Part shown: piece after piece, positions 5,780-8,351 of the stretch
Layout: every line of letters begins with the position of its first letter
Position numbering within the stretch: the stretch's first letter is position 1
Source of the DNA: an uncultured bacterium
GTDB taxonomy: Bacteria > Gemmatimonadota > Gemmatimonadetes > Longimicrobiales > RSA9
Reading direction: 5' to 3'
DNA length: 8,351 bases
NCBI GenBank assembly: GCA_937995995.1
Contig: CALKIP010000178.1
Span: 1-8,351 of the forward strand
Translations under genes and position numbers: made by a program
Notes under the pieces: model-generated
Told to the model about the DNA's origin: nothing
Seen by the model: only the letters and a program-made list of their open reading frames with translations
Databases searched by the model: none

Positions 5780-6259
5780 ATGGCCAACCGCATTGCGCAC
5801 TTCCAGACCACGGAAGGCGATTTCCGCATCGAGCTGGAGGAGGAGAAGGCACCCCGGACCACGAAGAACTTCATCGATCTGGCGGAGAAGGGCTTCTACG
5901 ACGGCGTGATCTTCCACCGCGTCATCGACGGCTTCATGATCCAGGGCGGCGATCCGACCGGCACGGGCCGGGGCGGCCCCGGCTACACGATCCCCGACGA
6001 GTTCCACCCCGAGCTGCGCCACGACGACGAGGGCGTGCTCTCCATGGCCAACGCCGGCCCGAACACCGGCGGATCGCAGTTCTTCATCACCCTGGCCGCG
6101 ACGCCGTGGCTCGACAACCGCCACGCGGTCTTCGGCAAGGTCATCGAGGGGATGGACGTGGTCCGGAAGATCGGCAAGGTCGCGACCGGCCGTGCGGACA
6201 GGCCACTCGAGGACGTGGTCATGGAAAAGGTGACGATCGAGGAGCCGGGCGAGGCGTGA
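5780..6259 (+). CDS. ppiB: Cytosolic cyclophilin-type peptidyl-prolyl cis-trans isomerase
   Basis: This enzyme isomerises Xaa-Pro peptide bonds and assists protein folding. It is 159 residues, a single minimal cyclophilin domain. All usual active-site positions are present: FHRVIDGFMIQGGDPTGTG (45-63) gives Arg47, Phe52, Met53 and Gln55; SMANAGPNTGGSQFFIT (88-104) gives Ala90, Asn91 and Phe102; PWLDNRHAVFGKV (109-121) gives Trp110 and His115. There is no signal peptide, so it should be cytoplasmic like PpiB rather than periplasmic like PpiA. The ATG at 5780 is preceded by AGGAG (5770-5774) with 5 nt spacing; a GTG 57 nt upstream in frame lacks such a site. It lies downstream of the VOC gene but is separated by 145 bp and a strong hairpin, so it is probably transcribed separately. 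Confidence 0.95.
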   Translation: MANRIAHFQTTEGDFRIELEEEKAPRTTKNFIDLAEKGFYDGVIFHRVIDGFMIQGGDPTGTGRGGPGYTIPDEFHPELRHDDEGVLSMANAGPNTGGSQFFITLAATPWLDNRHAVFGKVIEGMDVVRKIGKVATGRADRPLEDVVMEKVTIEEPGEA

Positions 6260-6264
6260 AGCGT

Positions 6265-6284
6265 GGGCCGGCTGCGGCCGGCCC
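6265..6284 (+). terminator. Hairpin just after the cyclophilin gene
   Basis: A perfect 8-bp stem, GGGCCGGC (6265-6272) with GCCGGCCC (6277-6284), encloses a TGCG tetraloop, starting 5 nt after the cyclophilin stop. There is no T-run. It is terminator-like by position and stability. Confidence 0.5.
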
Positions 6285-6425
6285 GCCGGAGCCGTGGGGC
6301 GGGCCGATGACCGGAAATCCGGCCGGGCCGAAGTGCGAGGTGACGACCGCGTCGTCGACACGACTCGCCGGTCCGTTCCACGCTCAGCCGTAGATCCATA
6401 TCACACCGAAGCGACGAAGCGAACG

Positions 6426-6899
<474 letters not shown>

Positions 6900-7015
6900 C
6901 GGTTCCTGGCGCGGCCGAACCCAGTTTCTCGCAGCGTGCGCGGAGGGCCGAGGTAAGGACTTCTTGACCCACGCGGCGCCACAAAGTCGCGGAGCCGGTG
7001 GGGCGTGCCGCGAAC

Positions 7016-8023
7016 CTAGTCCCGCCCGCCCCCGACCTTCCCCTTCGACCTGTCGGTGCCCGGCGGGTGCATCGGGTTGCGTCGGACCGGTGCCTTCTCC
7101 TTCGCGTGCTTCGGGAAGAGGAGGGAGGCGACCACGGAGAGTGCGAGCACTCCCGCGACGACGCCGAGCGAGACCGCGGTCGGCACGTGCACGACGTCGA
7201 TGATCAGCATCTTCACGCCGATGAAGGCCAGCACCACGGCCAGCCCGAGCTGGAGGTAGTGGAACTTCTGGATTACGCCCGCCAGGAGGAAGTAGAGGGC
7301 GCGCAGGCCGAGAATCGCCAGGATGTTCGATGTGTAGACCAGGAAAGGGTCCTGCGTGATCGCGAAGATCGCCGGGATCGAGTCGACGGCGAAAATCAGG
7401 TCCGTGGTCTCGACGAGCACCAGCACGATGAAGAGAGGCGTGGCGAAGGTGCGGATCCGGCCGCCCTCCACGGCCTCCCGGACGAAGAAGCGCTGCCCGT
7501 GGTACGTCGGCTTCACCGGCAGGAAGCGCCGGACCAGCTTGAGTGCCGGGTTCGCCTCCGGTTCGATCTTCTGCTCATCCTGCCGCGCCATCCGGATCCC
7601 GGTCACGACCAGGAACGCGCCGAAGATGTAGAGGATCCAGTCGAAGCGCTCGATGAGGATCGCGCCGGCGCCGATCATCGCGCCACGCATGAGCAGTGCG
7701 CCCAGGATCCCCCAGAAGAGCACCCGGTGCTGGTATTTGGCCGGGACGGCGAAGTAGGAGAAGATCAGGACGAAGACGAAGATGTTGTCGATCGAGAGCG
7801 CCTTCTCGATCAGGTAGCCGGTCAGGAACTCCAGCCCGGCCTGCGGGCCCATGATGAGGTAGACGCCGAGGCCGAAGGCCAGTGACAGCGCCACCCAGAC
7901 CGTGCTCCAGATGGCCGCCTCCTTGACCGACACCACGTGCGCCTTCCTGTGGAAGACGCCGAGGTCGAGGGCGAGCATCGCCAGCACGAACGCGTTGAAA
8001 CCTACCCAGGCCCAGACACTCAT
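7016..8023 (-). CDS. terC: TerC/Alx-family membrane protein, probable Mn2+ exporter
   Basis: This is a 335-residue integral membrane protein with about nine spans. The two TerC half-motifs are clear: EKALSIDNIFVFVLIFSYFA (73-92) and ETTDLIFAVDSIPAIFAIT (205-223). These acidic residues (Glu73, Asp79, Glu205, Asp208, Asp214) are the probable metal site. TSNILAILGLRALYFLLAG (231-249) is also typical. A polar loop (about 147-192) separates the halves, and a basic tail (305-335) follows the last span. The family includes Alx and related Mn2+ efflux proteins; here the Mn role is strongly supported by the riboswitch upstream. The start is the ATG at 8021-8023. An in-frame TAA at 8030-8032 rules out a longer product. 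The only ribosome binding site candidate, GGAG at 8036-8039, is 12 nt away, which is long. Tellurite resistance is only the historical name. Confidence 0.95.
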   Translation of the reverse strand: MSVWAWVGFNAFVLAMLALDLGVFHRKAHVVSVKEAAIWSTVWVALSLAFGLGVYLIMGPQAGLEFLTGYLIEKALSIDNIFVFVLIFSYFAVPAKYQHRVLFWGILGALLMRGAMIGAGAILIERFDWILYIFGAFLVVTGIRMARQDEQKIEPEANPALKLVRRFLPVKPTYHGQRFFVREAVEGGRIRTFATPLFIVLVLVETTDLIFAVDSIPAIFAITQDPFLVYTSNILAILGLRALYFLLAGVIQKFHYLQLGLAVVLAFIGVKMLIIDVVHVPTAVSLGVVAGVLALSVVASLLFPKHAKEKAPVRRNPMHPPGTDRSKGKVGGGRD

Positions 8024-8029
8024 CTCGGT

Positions 8030-8041
8030 TTATAGCTCCAT
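8030..8041 (-). other. Three-codon ORF (Met-Glu-Leu-stop) in the terC leader
   Basis: On the minus strand ATG GAG CTA TAA occupies 8041-8030, directly after the terminator T-run and in frame with terC, ending 6 nt before its ATG. Its GAG overlaps the only GGAG motif. It may be chance; if translated it would act through re-initiation. Confidence 0.2.
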
Positions 8042-8043
8042 GC

Positions 8044-8105
8044 AAAAAAGGCGACACCTCCGCGGGCCGGACACACCCGTGTCCACGCCTCGCGAAGGTC
8101 TCGCC
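8044..8105 (-). terminator. Intrinsic terminator of the terC riboswitch
   Basis: On the minus strand the 15-nt arm GGCGAGACCTTCGCG (8105-8091) pairs with CGCGGAGGTGTCGCC (8064-8050) with one mismatch and one G-U pair, followed directly by six T residues (8049-8044). The 26-nt loop holds its own 6-bp hairpin (8069-8074 with 8079-8084). It lies between the aptamer and terC. Its 5' arm contains the aptamer's GAGACCTTCG end, so aptamer folding and termination exclude each other. Confidence 0.88.
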
Positions 8106-8203
8106 TGATTCTCAGGGAACCCGACCGGACCGTGCACCCAGACGGGTGCAGTCTTGACGACCCGGCCGCGCGGGTTGCCGATCCCGCGTGGCTACTCCCC
8201 TTC
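8094..8203 (-). promoter_or_regulatory. yybP-ykoY (Mn2+) riboswitch aptamer
   Basis: Read on the minus strand, the element opens with GGGGAGTAGCC (8200-8190), the hallmark of the yybP-ykoY class, and closes with GAGACCTTCG (8102-8093). P1 pairs GAAGG (8203-8199) with CCTTC (8098-8094). Next is a 6-bp hairpin, CGCGGG/CCCGCG (8188-8183 with 8174-8169). Then a second arm contains GTCAAGACTGC (8158-8148), near the second conserved loop of the class, and is capped by a 7-bp stem (8150-8144 with 8139-8133). In this class Mn2+ bridges the two conserved loops and stabilises P1. Here that would hold back the terminator's 5' arm and let terC be transcribed. The position upstream of a TerC gene is a common arrangement for this class. 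Confidence 0.88.
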
Positions 8204-8211
8204 CGGACACA

Positions 8212-8240
8212 ACTATAACGCCCTCCCCGGGGTGGAACAA
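8212..8240 (-). promoter_or_regulatory. Housekeeping-type promoter for terC and its riboswitch
   Basis: On the minus strand TTGTTC (8240-8235) and TATAGT (8217-8212) are separated by exactly 17 nt. This is a good sigma-70/SigA-like promoter in a very GC-rich background. The expected transcription start near 8205 falls right before the first strand of aptamer P1, so the leader would be almost wholly riboswitch. Confidence 0.72.
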
Positions 8241-8351
8241 TCCCCAGAGGCGAACATCGACCTCACGCGGAGCCGTGCACCCGCGGAGGACTGGGCCGAG
8301 TGGCCTGTGCAGGCTCCCGCGCGGACGGTGACGCGGCAAGCGCTGATTGCG

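Noticed and set aside
6901..6921. GGTTC/GAACC hairpin after the EVE gene as a terminator
   Set aside because: Only 5 bp with an 11-nt loop and no T-run; likely chance.
6998..7885. Long plus-strand ORF (295 codons) across the terC region
   Set aside because: Extremely Asp/Glu/Arg/His-rich antisense shadow of terC, with no domain.
8112..8339. Minus-strand ORF (75 codons) upstream of terC
   Set aside because: It runs through the promoter and riboswitch aptamer and has no domain.

Overview
This is a GC-rich (roughly two-thirds G+C) bacterial chromosomal window with ordinary housekeeping genes on both strands, mostly preceded by clear AGGAGG-type ribosome binding sites. No insertion sequence, phage gene, CRISPR array, rRNA or tRNA was recognised. 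The gene set fits a Gemmatimonadota-like or similar high-GC, non-proteobacterial organism: a GufA-type ZIP transporter, a membrane protein with a bactofilin-like N-terminal region, a CatE-like two-domain VOC protein, an EVE protein, and a TerC protein behind a yybP-ykoY riboswitch. This taxonomic guess is weak.

Layout. Positions 1-1145 hold the C-terminal two thirds of a nicotinate phosphoribosyltransferase (+). Its expected N-terminal part is replaced by unrelated sequence. Convergent to it is a ZIP-family metal transporter (1293-2108, -), separated by a structured spacer. A small Arg/Gly-rich protein of unknown function (2249-2536, +) diverges from the transporter and faces a 300-residue membrane protein (2725-3627, -). 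A mostly gene-poor stretch follows (3628-4252) with one doubtful small ORF. Next are a stand-alone infA for IF-1 (4253-4471, -) and, divergently, a two-domain VOC/glyoxalase-fold protein (4666-5634, +). A cytosolic cyclophilin (5780-6259, +) and an EVE-domain protein (6426-6899, +) follow. The window ends with a TerC/Alx-family membrane protein (7016-8023, -).

The best-supported regulatory system is upstream of terC. On the minus strand, in order, lie a consensus-like promoter (TTGTTC, 17 nt, TATAGT), a yybP-ykoY (Mn2+) riboswitch aptamer, an intrinsic terminator ending in six T residues, and terC. The 5' arm of the terminator contains the 3' strand of the aptamer's closing helix. This is the classical layout of a transcriptional ON switch, so terC is probably a Mn2+-induced manganese exporter. 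The ZIP transporter is a second metal-transport gene, but nothing in the sequence links the two.

The main oddities are two places where G-rich, repeat-like DNA coincides with a break in a conserved protein: the start of the pncB homology near position 205, and an in-frame insertion of about 38 residues in the first VOC domain (about 4786-4899). Both stretches contain the same pair of 9-mers at similar spacing, which hints at a small dispersed repeat but may be chance in GC-rich DNA. I saw no convincing large novel system.
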